NCBI RefSeq assembly: GCF_002258785.1
Contig: NZ_NOYI01000021.1
Location: 496,001 to 560,000 of the forward strand
From: Rhodococcus sp. 06-235-1A
Lineage (GTDB): Bacteria > Actinomycetota > Actinomycetes > Mycobacteriales > Mycobacteriaceae
DNA length: 64,000 nucleotides
Direction: 5' to 3'
Part shown: one piece after another, positions 33,919-42,653 of the stretch
Position numbering within the stretch: position 1 is the first letter of the stretch
Layout: every line of letters starts with the position of its first letter
Translations under genes and position numbers: made by a program
The notes under the pieces: generated by a model
Seen by the model: only the letters and a program-made list of their open reading frames with translations
The model's database searches: none
Told to the model about the DNA's origin: nothing

Positions 33919-35502
33919 ATGGGCCCAGGGGAGCGCGAAAGCGTCGGCGACCCTGAATCGCGTTCCGCGTCGCCTGGATTGGCAGATCGCTACCGGGTTC
34001 TCGTCGAGCATTCACCGGACGCAATCGGGGTGCACAGACGCGGCACGATGGTCTATCTGAACCCCGCCGGAATGAGGTATCTCCGCGCCGAGACGCCCGA
34101 TGACGTCATCGGGCGTCCGATCACCGAGTTCATCGCGGCGGAATCGGTCGGGCCCATGTTCGAGCGGATCGCCGCTCTCGACACCCACGGCACCGCCAGC
34201 GCAGCGTCCGAAGCGACGGTGCTCGCTCTCGACGGGACGACGCTGACGATGGAAGCGGTGTCGGTGCGCACCGTGTGGAACGGTGAGCCGGCGTTCCAGG
34301 TCATTCTGCGAGACCTCACCGAGCACAAGGCTGCGCAGAGGGCACTGCAGTACCAGGCCGCTCTGGTCCAGCACGTCAGTGATGCCATCGTCGGAGTTTC
34401 GTCCGACGGTCTGGTGTCGAGCTGGAACCCCGGTGCCGAATCGGTGTACGGCAGATGCGCGTCGGACGTGCTCGGGCGCAGCGTGTCCCACGCGGTGGGG
34501 GTGCCCTGCGATCCGGCCTCGATACTGCTGGCCGGTGGCCGACTGTGCGAGTCGCATCGCCGCGCCGACGGGACGGCACTGGCGGTGGTGGTGTCCGCGG
34601 CACAGATGCCCGACGGCTGGGTGTTGGTGTGCGCCGACCGAAGCGCAGTGCGACGGGCCGAGGAGCACTACACCGCGGTGGTGGAATCGCTCGAGGCCGG
34701 AGTCGTCGTACTCGACCACACCGGACGCATCGAATCGGCGAACCTCGCGGCGAAGACGATTCTCGATCTCGAGGTCGGATCGGAGACGACCGGTCAGGCG
34801 TCGACCCTTCCGTTCCGGGTGTACGGCACCGACGAAGGTCCGATTCACCCGTACGAGCACCCGGTCGCCGTCACCAGGAAGACCGGTAGGCCGAGCCAGG
34901 CGGTGATCGGTGTCGAGCGTCGACGGGACGGACGCAACTTCTGGCTGTCGTTGACATCGACGATGCTCGACGCCGGCAACCCCGCGCCGTCGATCGTCGC
35001 GACGTTCGTCGACATCACCGACTCCTACCGGATGAGTATGAAACTCGAGTATGCGGCGACACACGACGACCTGACGGGCCTGCCGAACAGGCCGCTGATC
35101 ATGGCGCGCCTCGACGAAGAGCTGGCGCGGCCGGCCCGCGACGACGCCATGGCGGTCCTGTTCATCGACCTCGACAACTTCAAGACGATCAACGACCTGC
35201 ACGGTCATACCGTCGGCGATGCAGTATTGGGCGTGGTCGCTGCGCGTCTGACGCGGGCACTGCCGGCCGATGCCTTCGTCGGACGGATCGGTGGAGACGA
35301 GTTCGTGGCTGTTGTGCCCCGTTGTGCGGGGACCGAGGCCGACGATGTGCGTGCCGAGCTCGCCACACCCATCACGACCGCCGGCCGCGCCTTGACGGTG
35401 ACGGCGAGCATCGGCGGAGTCACCGTCGATCGCTACGACACCCGAAGTGCGCTGGCCATCCTCGACGACGCCGACCACGAGATGTACCAATCCAAACCCT
35501 GA
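33919..35502 (+). CDS. PAS-PAS-PAS-GGDEF diguanylate cyclase
   Basis: This 527-residue soluble protein has three PAS-like domains (roughly 22-130, 142-240 and 248-360). A GGDEF domain follows, starting at YAATHDDLTGLPNR, with an intact GGDEF motif near residue 458. It should make cyclic di-GMP from GTP in response to a signal sensed by the PAS domains. The residues before GGDEF lack the RxxD inhibitory site, so product inhibition is probably absent. No EAL domain is attached. ATG at 33919 follows a GAGGA site and is preferred over an ATG at 33820. Confidence 0.88.
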   Translation: MGPGERESVGDPESRSASPGLADRYRVLVEHSPDAIGVHRRGTMVYLNPAGMRYLRAETPDDVIGRPITEFIAAESVGPMFERIAALDTHGTASAASEATVLALDGTTLTMEAVSVRTVWNGEPAFQVILRDLTEHKAAQRALQYQAALVQHVSDAIVGVSSDGLVSSWNPGAESVYGRCASDVLGRSVSHAVGVPCDPASILLAGGRLCESHRRADGTALAVVVSAAQMPDGWVLVCADRSAVRRAEEHYTAVVESLEAGVVVLDHTGRIESANLAAKTILDLEVGSETTGQASTLPFRVYGTDEGPIHPYEHPVAVTRKTGRPSQAVIGVERRRDGRNFWLSLTSTMLDAGNPAPSIVATFVDITDSYRMSMKLEYAATHDDLTGLPNRPLIMARLDEELARPARDDAMAVLFIDLDNFKTINDLHGHTVGDAVLGVVAARLTRALPADAFVGRIGGDEFVAVVPRCAGTEADDVRAELATPITTAGRALTVTASIGGVTVDRYDTRSALAILDDADHEMYQSKP

Positions 35503-35530
35503 CGGAGTCGATTTCGGATCCGTGACAAGG

Positions 35531-35560
35531 TTGGTAACGATTCGTAGTGGCTGTTACCAA
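35531..35560. promoter_or_regulatory. Inverted repeat upstream of the GH43-like gene
   Basis: TTGGTAAC (35531-35538) and GTTACCAA (35553-35560) form a perfect 8-base dyad with a 14-base spacer in the 100-base gap between the GGDEF gene and the secreted glycosidase. It could be an operator for the glycosidase or a weak terminator of the GGDEF gene. Confidence 0.5.
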
Positions 35561-35602
35561 AGTTACGCATGGTGTGTTCGGGCCGGAGATACTGCTCGGG
35601 TG

Positions 35603-36568
35603 ATGCCCACAGTTCGAAAATGCGTGCTCGCCGTGCCGATGGTGATTCTCGCTGTCGCGGGGCTGCTGTTCTCCGCCACGGGGAACAGTGCGGCTGCGCC
35701 GTCCGCGTGGCGTTACACAATGGTGGCGTTCAGCAACGACAGTGACCGCGACATGGATGTCTACCAATCCAGCGACGGCACGGACTTCACCGCCGTGCAG
35801 ACGTCGGCGTACCGACCGCCGTCCGGTGTGGTGCGTGACTCGAGCATCTTCCGGCATTCCGACGGTATGTACTACGTGACCTACACGACGGGTGGCGGGG
35901 CGAACATCGGCTTCGCTCGCAGCAGCGACCGCGTGAACTGGACGTTCCTGCAGAACTTCCCGATCCCGTTCTGCTGCGCTTTCCTTCCGGGCACCGGAGC
36001 CGGTACCGGATCGGCCAGTCCGCCCGGATTCAGCGGGTCGGCCGGCTTCTCGGACGGGCCGTCACTGTCGCCGTTCACCACCAAGGCATGGGCACCGGAG
36101 TGGTTCGTCGAAGGCGACCGCGTCAGCATCATCGTGTCGTTGTCGACCGGAGGCGGGTTCGTTCCGTATCTGATGACAGCGATGGATCCGGGCCTGAGAA
36201 TGTGGAGCTTCCCGGTTCCGTTCGTCGGGATCGACGCAGACCACATCGATACGACCGTGGTCAAGCAGGGATCGACCTACCACGCGTTCACCAAGAACGA
36301 GACTCACAAAGTGATCGAGCACTGGACTGCGCCGTCGTTGATCGGGCCGTACACCCCCGCCCCATTCCGAGACTTCGGCCCATTGAAGGAAGGTCCGGCC
36401 GTCGTCGAGTTGCCCGACGGCACGTGGCGGCTGTACTACGACGACTACACGAATCGGAAGTACTTCTACTCCGACAGCAACGACTTGATCGGCTGGTCCG
36501 AACCGAAGGAGCTCCCGGGCCTGTCCGGAACCGTGCGCCACATCGGCGTGATGAGAGAGCCGGTCTGA
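35603..36568 (+). CDS. Secreted glycoside hydrolase, GH43-like
   Basis: This 321-residue protein has a Sec signal peptide (hydrophobic core VPMVILAVAGLLFSA, cut after about residue 32). The mature part reads as a five-bladed beta-propeller typical of GH43. Candidate catalytic residues follow the family order: Asp in VVRDSSIFRHSDGMYYVTY (family pattern RDPSI), a middle Asp in DADHIDTTVV, and Glu in LKEGPAVVEL (family EGP). TKAWAPEWF is the WAPE motif. GH43 enzymes cut arabinan or xylan side chains, which would fit the arabinose operon in this window, but substrate is inferred. Confidence 0.78.
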   Translation: MPTVRKCVLAVPMVILAVAGLLFSATGNSAAAPSAWRYTMVAFSNDSDRDMDVYQSSDGTDFTAVQTSAYRPPSGVVRDSSIFRHSDGMYYVTYTTGGGANIGFARSSDRVNWTFLQNFPIPFCCAFLPGTGAGTGSASPPGFSGSAGFSDGPSLSPFTTKAWAPEWFVEGDRVSIIVSLSTGGGFVPYLMTAMDPGLRMWSFPVPFVGIDADHIDTTVVKQGSTYHAFTKNETHKVIEHWTAPSLIGPYTPAPFRDFGPLKEGPAVVELPDGTWRLYYDDYTNRKYFYSDSNDLIGWSEPKELPGLSGTVRHIGVMREPV

Positions 36569-36582
36569 CCGCAGCTTTCGGC

Positions 36583-37608
36583 TCAGTCGGTGGTGCCCGA
36601 CAGCGCCCTGAGTCCGGCGGCGATGAACTCCCCGGTGGCCTCCGCGGCGTTGCGGGCACCGGCCCCGGTAACCGAACCCGACAGCGCCCGGTGGGTGATT
36701 CCCTCTCCGATCACACCGAGTTTGAAATTGGCCAGGGCTAGGTAGAAACCCCAGTTCTCCAGTCGGCGACCCGATTCCACTGCGTACTGCTGTGCGAGAT
36801 CGTCGGCCGAGGGGTATCGGTCGCTCGTCCATGCCGCGTCCGCACCCAGGACCGCGTCGAACACCGGTTGACGATAGATGCACATCAGCGCAACGTCGGT
36901 GAGCGGATCTCCGAGCGTCGACATCTCCCAGTCGACCACTGCAGCAACGGAACCGACGTTCTCGGCGTCGAGAATGGTGTTGTCGACGCGATAGTCACCG
37001 TGCACGATGGACGCCGCCGAGCGTGCCGGTACCGCTGCCTCCAGCGCGCGGTGGAGTCGGTCGACATCGGGTAGATCGCGAGTCTTGACGCGCTGCCACT
37101 GTCGAGCCCACGTCGCGACCTGACGCGAGACGAACCCCTCGGGCCGTCCGAAGCTGCCGAGGCCGACCGCATCGGGGTCGACGGCATGCAGAGCGGCGAG
37201 CACCCGGACCAATTCGGAGGCATTCTGGGTGATCTGTCCGTCCGTCAGATCATCGAGGTCCGCACGAGTGCGAACGACTCGGCCGGGGACGAAGTCGACG
37301 ACGGTCATGGGTGCACCGAGCGTCGAACCGTCCCGATCGAAGGCGACGGTCGGAGCGACCGGAACATCGGTGGATGCAAGGGCTTCGGTGACGGCCCACT
37401 CGCGGGCCATGTCGTGCGCCGAGGGGGTGAGACCACTGGTTGGGGGTCGACGAACGACCCATGTCGAGGAGTCGTCGTACGCCTTGTACGTGAGGTTGGA
37501 CCGACCACCACTGATCATCTCGACCGTCAGTGCACCGTCGATCTCGATGCCGTTCCCGCGCAGAAACTGTTCGAGCGCATCGCGATTCATGCCCGGCAGT
37601 TCGCTCAC
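36583..37608 (-). CDS. Phosphotransferase-family protein (APH-like), ACAD-linked
   Basis: This 341-residue protein has the aminoglycoside-phosphotransferase fold: catalytic loop VHGDYRVDNTIL (HGDxxxxN) and AVVDWEMSTLGDPLTD as the metal-binding motif. In actinobacteria such proteins often sit next to acyl-CoA dehydrogenases and resemble the N-terminal domain of human ACAD10/11, which phosphorylates 4-hydroxyacyl-CoAs. A role in 4-hydroxy acid degradation is therefore likely, from family knowledge. The GTG at 37608 overlaps the dehydrogenase stop by four bases (GTGA); ATG at 37590 is an alternative start. Confidence 0.87.
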   Translation of the reverse strand: MSELPGMNRDALEQFLRGNGIEIDGALTVEMISGGRSNLTYKAYDDSSTWVVRRPPTSGLTPSAHDMAREWAVTEALASTDVPVAPTVAFDRDGSTLGAPMTVVDFVPGRVVRTRADLDDLTDGQITQNASELVRVLAALHAVDPDAVGLGSFGRPEGFVSRQVATWARQWQRVKTRDLPDVDRLHRALEAAVPARSAASIVHGDYRVDNTILDAENVGSVAAVVDWEMSTLGDPLTDVALMCIYRQPVFDAVLGADAAWTSDRYPSADDLAQQYAVESGRRLENWGFYLALANFKLGVIGEGITHRALSGSVTGAGARNAAEATGEFIAAGLRALSGTTD

Positions 37609-38816
37609 GACTGTGCTCCCTGCGCGGCGCGCTTGGCGGCACCGATCGTCCGTTTGGCGATGGCCCAGCGGTGCACCTCGGACGGGCCGTCGTAGACGCG
37701 GAACGGACGGACCTCGCGCGACAGTCTCGCCAACGGGAGATCGTCCGATACACCGAGCCCCCCGCACATCTGGATGCTCCGGTCGACGATGCGGAAGATC
37801 GCCTCGGCGGCGTAGGTCTTGGCGATGGACGTCTCGTTGCTTGCGTGCCCACCGCGATCCAACTCGAAGCAGGCCTTGATCAGCAGTGCGCGGGTGGCCG
37901 CGATGTCGATCTCGTTGTCCGCGACCATCTTCTGCACCATGCCGAGATCGCCGAGCTTTCCGCCGAATCCTTCGCGCCGGGCAACCTGCGCGACGGCGAT
38001 GTCGTGGGCCCGCCTCGAGGCACCGAGCCAGCGCATCACGTGGGTCATGCGGGCAGGCCCCAGACGAACCTGGGCGTAGGCAAATCCTTCGTCGACTGCC
38101 CCGAGCACGTTCTCGTCGGGTACGAACACGTTCTCGAAGAACACTTCGCAGTGCCCGCCGATCATCGCTTTGTCCAGGGTGCCGATGTGACGGCCGACCG
38201 TGATGCCCGCAGTATCCGCGGGTGCCAGGAACATCGTTGCCCCGCCTCGATCTCCTGGCTTGCCTGCGGTTCGAGCCATGACGATGAAGAAGCCCGCTCC
38301 ATCGGCACCGGTGATGAACCACTTGTGCCCGTTGATCTTCCAACCACCGGCGACTCGTTCTGCTGCGGTGGTGAGGGCCGACGGATCGGAGCCGGCACCC
38401 GGGGCGGGTTCGGTCATGGCGAACGCCGAGCGCATGTCGCCACGCGCGAGGGGAGCGAGAAACTGCTCCTTCTGCGCCGCCGATGCGATGTGGGCGAGCA
38501 TGTGGACGTTGCCCTCGTCGGGCGCACCGAGGTTCAGTGCGATGGGGCCGAACAGTGAATAGCCGGCTTCCTCGAACACCGGAGCACGGTCGTTCATCGA
38601 CAGACCGTGGCCACCGTATTCGACGGGCGCATGAGGTGCGAACACGCCTGCGTCCTTGGCAGCTGCCTGCATCTCGACGCGGAGCCGATCACCTCCGGCG
38701 TCGGTGACGTTTCCCAGAAAGCGGTCCTCGATGGGAAGCACGTGCTCACGAGTGAACGTGCGCGTTCTCTCGATCAACTTCTCGATGTCGGGGTCGAACG
38801 TCAGATCGATGGCCAC
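37605..38816 (-). CDS. Acyl-CoA dehydrogenase
   Basis: This 403-residue flavoenzyme matches the ACAD10/11-type branch. It shows SAFAMTEPAPGAGSDPSAL (FAD contacts), GHKWFITGADGAGFFIVMART, and the C-terminal QMCGGLGVSDDLPLARLSRE and FRVYDGPSEVHRWAIAKR segments. It starts at GTG 38816 after a GGGAG site; an ATG further upstream adds non-family residues. It is coupled to the APH-like gene, so the two probably handle phosphorylated or hydroxylated acyl-CoAs together. A TetR gene lies upstream on the same strand. Confidence 0.92.
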   Translation of the reverse strand: MAIDLTFDPDIEKLIERTRTFTREHVLPIEDRFLGNVTDAGGDRLRVEMQAAAKDAGVFAPHAPVEYGGHGLSMNDRAPVFEEAGYSLFGPIALNLGAPDEGNVHMLAHIASAAQKEQFLAPLARGDMRSAFAMTEPAPGAGSDPSALTTAAERVAGGWKINGHKWFITGADGAGFFIVMARTAGKPGDRGGATMFLAPADTAGITVGRHIGTLDKAMIGGHCEVFFENVFVPDENVLGAVDEGFAYAQVRLGPARMTHVMRWLGASRRAHDIAVAQVARREGFGGKLGDLGMVQKMVADNEIDIAATRALLIKACFELDRGGHASNETSIAKTYAAEAIFRIVDRSIQMCGGLGVSDDLPLARLSREVRPFRVYDGPSEVHRWAIAKRTIGAAKRAAQGAQS

Positions 38817-38901
38817 GGTGCACTCCCTGTCTACCGACCGAGCACTCGCTCGGCCCATCGAAGATTGACACAATCACCCGGCCGGGTCAAGGAACCCGGT
38901 G

Positions 38902-39519
38902 CTACTCGCGAATGCCGTTCACGGCACCGACCGTTCGCCGGGCGATATCGAGATACACGGCGACCAGCTCGCCCGGTGCCATCGGGCCGTCGGGGCGGTA
39001 CCAGGTGGCAAGTCCGACGCACATGGTGGTGACGGCTCGGCTGGCATCGGCCGGATGTGGGGTGTCGAAGACGCCGGACTCGACACCGTCGAGGACGATT
39101 GCGTCGAGCAGGCGTTGTTCCTCGTCCCGCTTGGCGATGTACGCGGCGCGATTCGCAGAGTCGAGACTACGAATTTCCGTAGAACACACGAAGGCGGCGT
39201 CGCGCCGGTGAATGTGGAACAGCAACAGTGACTCCACGACTGCGTCGAACCGATCGATGGGCGACGAACCCGCCTCGTTCTCGGCCGATCGAGTCCGCTC
39301 GAGCAGTTCGTCCATCGACGCATCCATGATGCCGACCAGCAAGGCTTGCTTCGATGGAAAGTGGTGGTAGAGGCCGGGGACGGACAGGCCGGCACCTGCC
39401 GCGATCTGCCGTACCGACGTGCCGTGGTACCCCTGCTCGACGAAGGTGTTCAGCGCCGACGCCAATGCTGGGGAGAGGTTCGAGCCCTCGTACGTGCGCC
39501 AGGTGTGGGTCGCTGTCAT
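38902..39519 (-). CDS. TetR-family regulator of acyl-CoA metabolism genes
   Basis: This 205-residue protein has an N-terminal HTH in which FVEQGYHGTSVRQIAAGAGLS and GLYHHFPSKQALL are textbook TetR. The C-terminal domain is of the type common in regulators of acyl-CoA operons. ATG at 39519 is used; the open frame extends upstream without similarity. A TetR-style palindrome sits at 39611-39628, between this gene and the divergent acyl-CoA ligase, beside the ligase promoter. The likely effector is an acyl-CoA, by analogy with the family. Confidence 0.9.
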   Translation of the reverse strand: MTATHTWRTYEGSNLSPALASALNTFVEQGYHGTSVRQIAAGAGLSVPGLYHHFPSKQALLVGIMDASMDELLERTRSAENEAGSSPIDRFDAVVESLLLFHIHRRDAAFVCSTEIRSLDSANRAAYIAKRDEEQRLLDAIVLDGVESGVFDTPHPADASRAVTTMCVGLATWYRPDGPMAPGELVAVYLDIARRTVGAVNGIRE

Positions 39520-39569
39520 GCGCTTACCGTAGAGGGCGACTCGGGAATGGTCGGCCGCCACGCAGTGGG

Positions 39570-39628
39570 TTGACACCCAAGTTGTGATCCGCAACACTGT
39601 GGACACGCAGACCGAGCGAGTGTTCGGT
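39570..39628 (+). promoter_or_regulatory. Promoter and TetR operator of the acyl-CoA ligase operon
   Basis: TTGACA (39570-39575), a 17-base spacer and AACACT (39593-39598) form a plausible promoter. Directly downstream the palindrome ACCGAGCGAGTGTTCGGT (39611-39628) is of the TetR type and would overlap the transcription start. The neighbouring TetR protein is the obvious candidate to bind it and could control both directions. Confidence 0.65.
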
Positions 39629-39672
39629 CGGTCCGTTCGGGCCGAGATCCTGTTCAACCGAAAGGGCCGTCC

Positions 39673-41310
39673 ATGACCCTCGACAGTGCGACCGAGCCCG
39701 CAACCATCCTCGACGCCTGGCGCAACCGCGTGTTCGACGCCCCGGACCGGCCGGCCCTGGCGTATTTCGACACCGTGCTCACGGTCCGCGAGGTGGACGA
39801 GGCGTCGGATGCTCTTGCCGCAGCCATGATCGATCGAGGAGTGTCACAGGGCGATCGTGTCGGCATCTATCTGCAGAACATTCCGCAGTACCCCCTGATG
39901 TTCCTCGCTCTGTGGAAGATCGGGGCGGTTGCCTTGATCCTCAACCCGATGTATCGCAACCGAGAACTGCGTACCTTGATCGACGACGCGGAACCGATCG
40001 CGCTCGTCTGCGACGAACACGATCTCGATGCGGTGGGCACGACGGTGGGGGGCAGCACGGTTCGACTGCTCATGAGTACCAGTGGACTGGACCTGCAGAC
40101 GCGCAACGACCCACGAGTCTTCTCGTCGACGTCACGCGTGGCACCACGGCCCGACGACGATCTGATGGGTCTGATCGACCGCTACCGCGGCCGATCCATT
40201 CCCCGATTCGCCCTGCGCTCGGATGATCTCGCGCTTCTGGCCTACACGTCCGGAACCACGGGTCCGCCGAAAGGCGCGCAGATCTCGCATGCGAACGCAT
40301 TCGCCACTGCCCTCGATTTCGGCGAACGGGCCGGTCTCGTCGACGGCGACGTCGTGTTCGCCGTCGCACCGTTGTTCCACATCACCGGCGCGATGCTCGA
40401 TGCAGCGGTGGCCCTGATGCGCGACTGCGTGCTCGTCTTCGCCCATCGTTTTCACGCAGCAGTGACTCTCGATGCCTTCGTCGAGCATCGCATCACGTAC
40501 ACCATCGGTTCGATCACGGTGTTCAACGCGATCTCCGAGACTGCGGGTGCGACTCGTGCCCATTTCGAGTCGGTGAAGGCGTTGTATTCCGGAGGCGCAC
40601 CGATTCCACCCGCCACGGTCACCGCGTTCGAGTCCGCATTCGGCTGCTACATCCACAATGCGTACGGCATGACCGAAACCACGGCGGGCGTCATCGCCGT
40701 TCCGCCCGGCGTGCGTGCACCGGTGGATGCCGTGAGTGGATCGCTGTCCATCGGATTGCCGCTGCCGCGCGTGACATTGCGTACGTTGGATCCCTCGGGG
40801 GAGCCGACTGCCCCGGGAATCGCTGGGGAGCTGGAGATCTCGGGTCCACAGGTGGTTGCGGGCTACTGGCGCAATCCCGAGGCGTCCGCGTCGACGATGC
40901 CCGGAGGTCGTCTTCGTACGGGAGATGTGGCGATCATCGACGCCGAAGGATGGGTGTATCTGGTCGACCGACTCAAGGACCAGATCAACGTGTCGGGATA
41001 CAAGGTCTGGCCCAGGGAAGTCGAGGACGCCCTCTACGAACATCCTGCGGTGTTCGAGGCTGCCGTGGTGGGCAGACCCGACGCCTACCAAGGTGAATCG
41101 GTGGTGGCCTACGTGTCTCTTCGGCACGGCACCACCGTGACACCGGACGCCCTGGTGGATTTCGCGCGTGATCGACTCGCCGCCTACAAGCGACCGAAGG
41201 TTGTACACATCATCGACGAACTTCCCAAGACACAGACGGGGAAGATTCGGCGCGCAGCACTCAAACCTGTTTCTGCCGAGCATTATTCGATCGAAAGCGA
41301 CACTCCATGA
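39673..41310 (+). CDS. Acyl-CoA synthetase (AMP-forming ligase)
   Basis: This 545-residue ANL-superfamily enzyme activates a carboxylic acid to its CoA thioester through an acyl-AMP. Motifs: AYTSGTTGPPKGAQISH (P-loop), NAYGMTETTAG (adenylate binding), LRTGDVAIID, DRLKDQINVSGYKVWPREVE, and the catalytic Lys in KTQTGKIRR near the C-terminus. The stop overlaps the start of the MHS permease gene by four bases, so uptake and activation of one acid are probably coupled. The substrate is unknown; medium-chain, branched or aromatic acids fit the subfamily. Confidence 0.92.
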   Translation: MTLDSATEPATILDAWRNRVFDAPDRPALAYFDTVLTVREVDEASDALAAAMIDRGVSQGDRVGIYLQNIPQYPLMFLALWKIGAVALILNPMYRNRELRTLIDDAEPIALVCDEHDLDAVGTTVGGSTVRLLMSTSGLDLQTRNDPRVFSSTSRVAPRPDDDLMGLIDRYRGRSIPRFALRSDDLALLAYTSGTTGPPKGAQISHANAFATALDFGERAGLVDGDVVFAVAPLFHITGAMLDAAVALMRDCVLVFAHRFHAAVTLDAFVEHRITYTIGSITVFNAISETAGATRAHFESVKALYSGGAPIPPATVTAFESAFGCYIHNAYGMTETTAGVIAVPPGVRAPVDAVSGSLSIGLPLPRVTLRTLDPSGEPTAPGIAGELEISGPQVVAGYWRNPEASASTMPGGRLRTGDVAIIDAEGWVYLVDRLKDQINVSGYKVWPREVEDALYEHPAVFEAAVVGRPDAYQGESVVAYVSLRHGTTVTPDALVDFARDRLAAYKRPKVVHIIDELPKTQTGKIRRAALKPVSAEHYSIESDTP

Positions 41311-42599
41311 CCGTCGGATCATCACCGGACACCCGCTCGACGCCCGATATCTCCTCGCGAAAGAAATCGCTGTTCGCCAGCACCATCGGCAACGTGCTCG
41401 AGTGGTACGAGTGGAGCGCCTACGCAGTGTTTGCACCGTTCATCGCGGCAGCGATGTTCAGCCGGACCGATCCGGTCTCGGCATTGCTGTCCACGCTGGC
41501 GGTGTTCGCCGTCGGATTCCTGATGCGGCCTCTCGGCGGCATCGTGTTCGGACGGATCGCGGACAAGAAGGGCCGTAAGTTCGTCCTCGTCACCACGATG
41601 CTCATGATGGCAACGGGCAGCCTGCTGATCGGCATCATGCCCACCTACGGCGCGATCGGGGCCTGGGCGTCCGTGCTGCTGCTGCTCGCGCGCGTCATGC
41701 AGGGTTTTGCGCACGGCGGCGAGTCGGCGACGGCGTACTCCTACGTCGGCGAGATCGCACCGCCGAATCGACGTGGCATGTGGGGCAGCGTAGCGTTCGT
41801 CGCGATCTTCGGCGGATCCGCCTTGGCGTACACGGTCGGCGGCGTCATCACTTCGACTCTGTCGGATTCTGCTGTGGGTCAATGGGGTTGGCGCATACCG
41901 TTCCTGCTGGGGGCACTTCTGGCGCTGTTCGCTCTCTATCTGCGCAAGAACATGGACGAGAGCGAGGTCTTCGATTCGGAGCAGAACAAGGTCGAACAGG
42001 CTCCGATCGCACGCAAGACCGTCGTGAAGGCGATCGTGCTGATGATCGGAATGACGTCGGGAATCACTGCGGCGCACTACACCTGGACCTCGTACGTATC
42101 GACGTTCGCCATCACACAGCGTGGGATGAATCCGGACACCGCGTATTGGATGCTCGTTGTCGCTCAGTTGATAGCGCTGGTGTCTCTACCGTTCTTCGGT
42201 CGTCTCTCGGATTCGATCGGTCGACGACCGATGCTGGCCGCCTTCGCCGTGCTGATGTTCGTGCTGCAGATCCCGCTGACGATGCTGATCTCGACACAGT
42301 GGTGGACGCTGCTGCTCCCGTCGACCGTGGCGCTGCTCGTCATCGCCGTCCCGGCCTCGATTCTGTCGTCGACACTGTCGGAGAGCTTTCCCACCCGACT
42401 CCGCACGCAGGCAATCGGATTCGCCTATTCGTTCTCGGTGGCGGTGTTCGGCGGAACTGCGCCGTATCTCAACCAGCTGTTCCTCGGACTCGATCTGGGC
42501 TGGGTCTTCGGCGTGTACATCATGTTCCTGGCCGCCATGACCGGCGTCGCCTGCTTCTACATGAAGGAAACCAAGGGAATTCGACTCGAGGACGTGTGA
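41307..42599 (+). CDS. MFS permease, MHS family (organic acid uptake)
   Basis: This 430-residue permease should have twelve membrane helices. The MHS markers are present: GNVLEWYEWSAYAVFAPFI at helix 1, FGRIADKKGRKFVL after helix 2, and LARVMQGFAHGGESATA in helix 4. It starts four bases inside the acyl-CoA ligase gene, so the two are translated together. It probably imports the acid activated by the ligase. It is a different branch from the MHS permease at 14656-16035. Confidence 0.9.
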   Translation: MTVGSSPDTRSTPDISSRKKSLFASTIGNVLEWYEWSAYAVFAPFIAAAMFSRTDPVSALLSTLAVFAVGFLMRPLGGIVFGRIADKKGRKFVLVTTMLMMATGSLLIGIMPTYGAIGAWASVLLLLARVMQGFAHGGESATAYSYVGEIAPPNRRGMWGSVAFVAIFGGSALAYTVGGVITSTLSDSAVGQWGWRIPFLLGALLALFALYLRKNMDESEVFDSEQNKVEQAPIARKTVVKAIVLMIGMTSGITAAHYTWTSYVSTFAITQRGMNPDTAYWMLVVAQLIALVSLPFFGRLSDSIGRRPMLAAFAVLMFVLQIPLTMLISTQWWTLLLPSTVALLVIAVPASILSSTLSESFPTRLRTQAIGFAYSFSVAVFGGTAPYLNQLFLGLDLGWVFGVYIMFLAAMTGVACFYMKETKGIRLEDV

Positions 42600-42653
42600 T
42601 CCGGATCGGCGGAGTTTGCTCCTGACGTGGCGTGAGGTTCTACCGTTGCCCGT

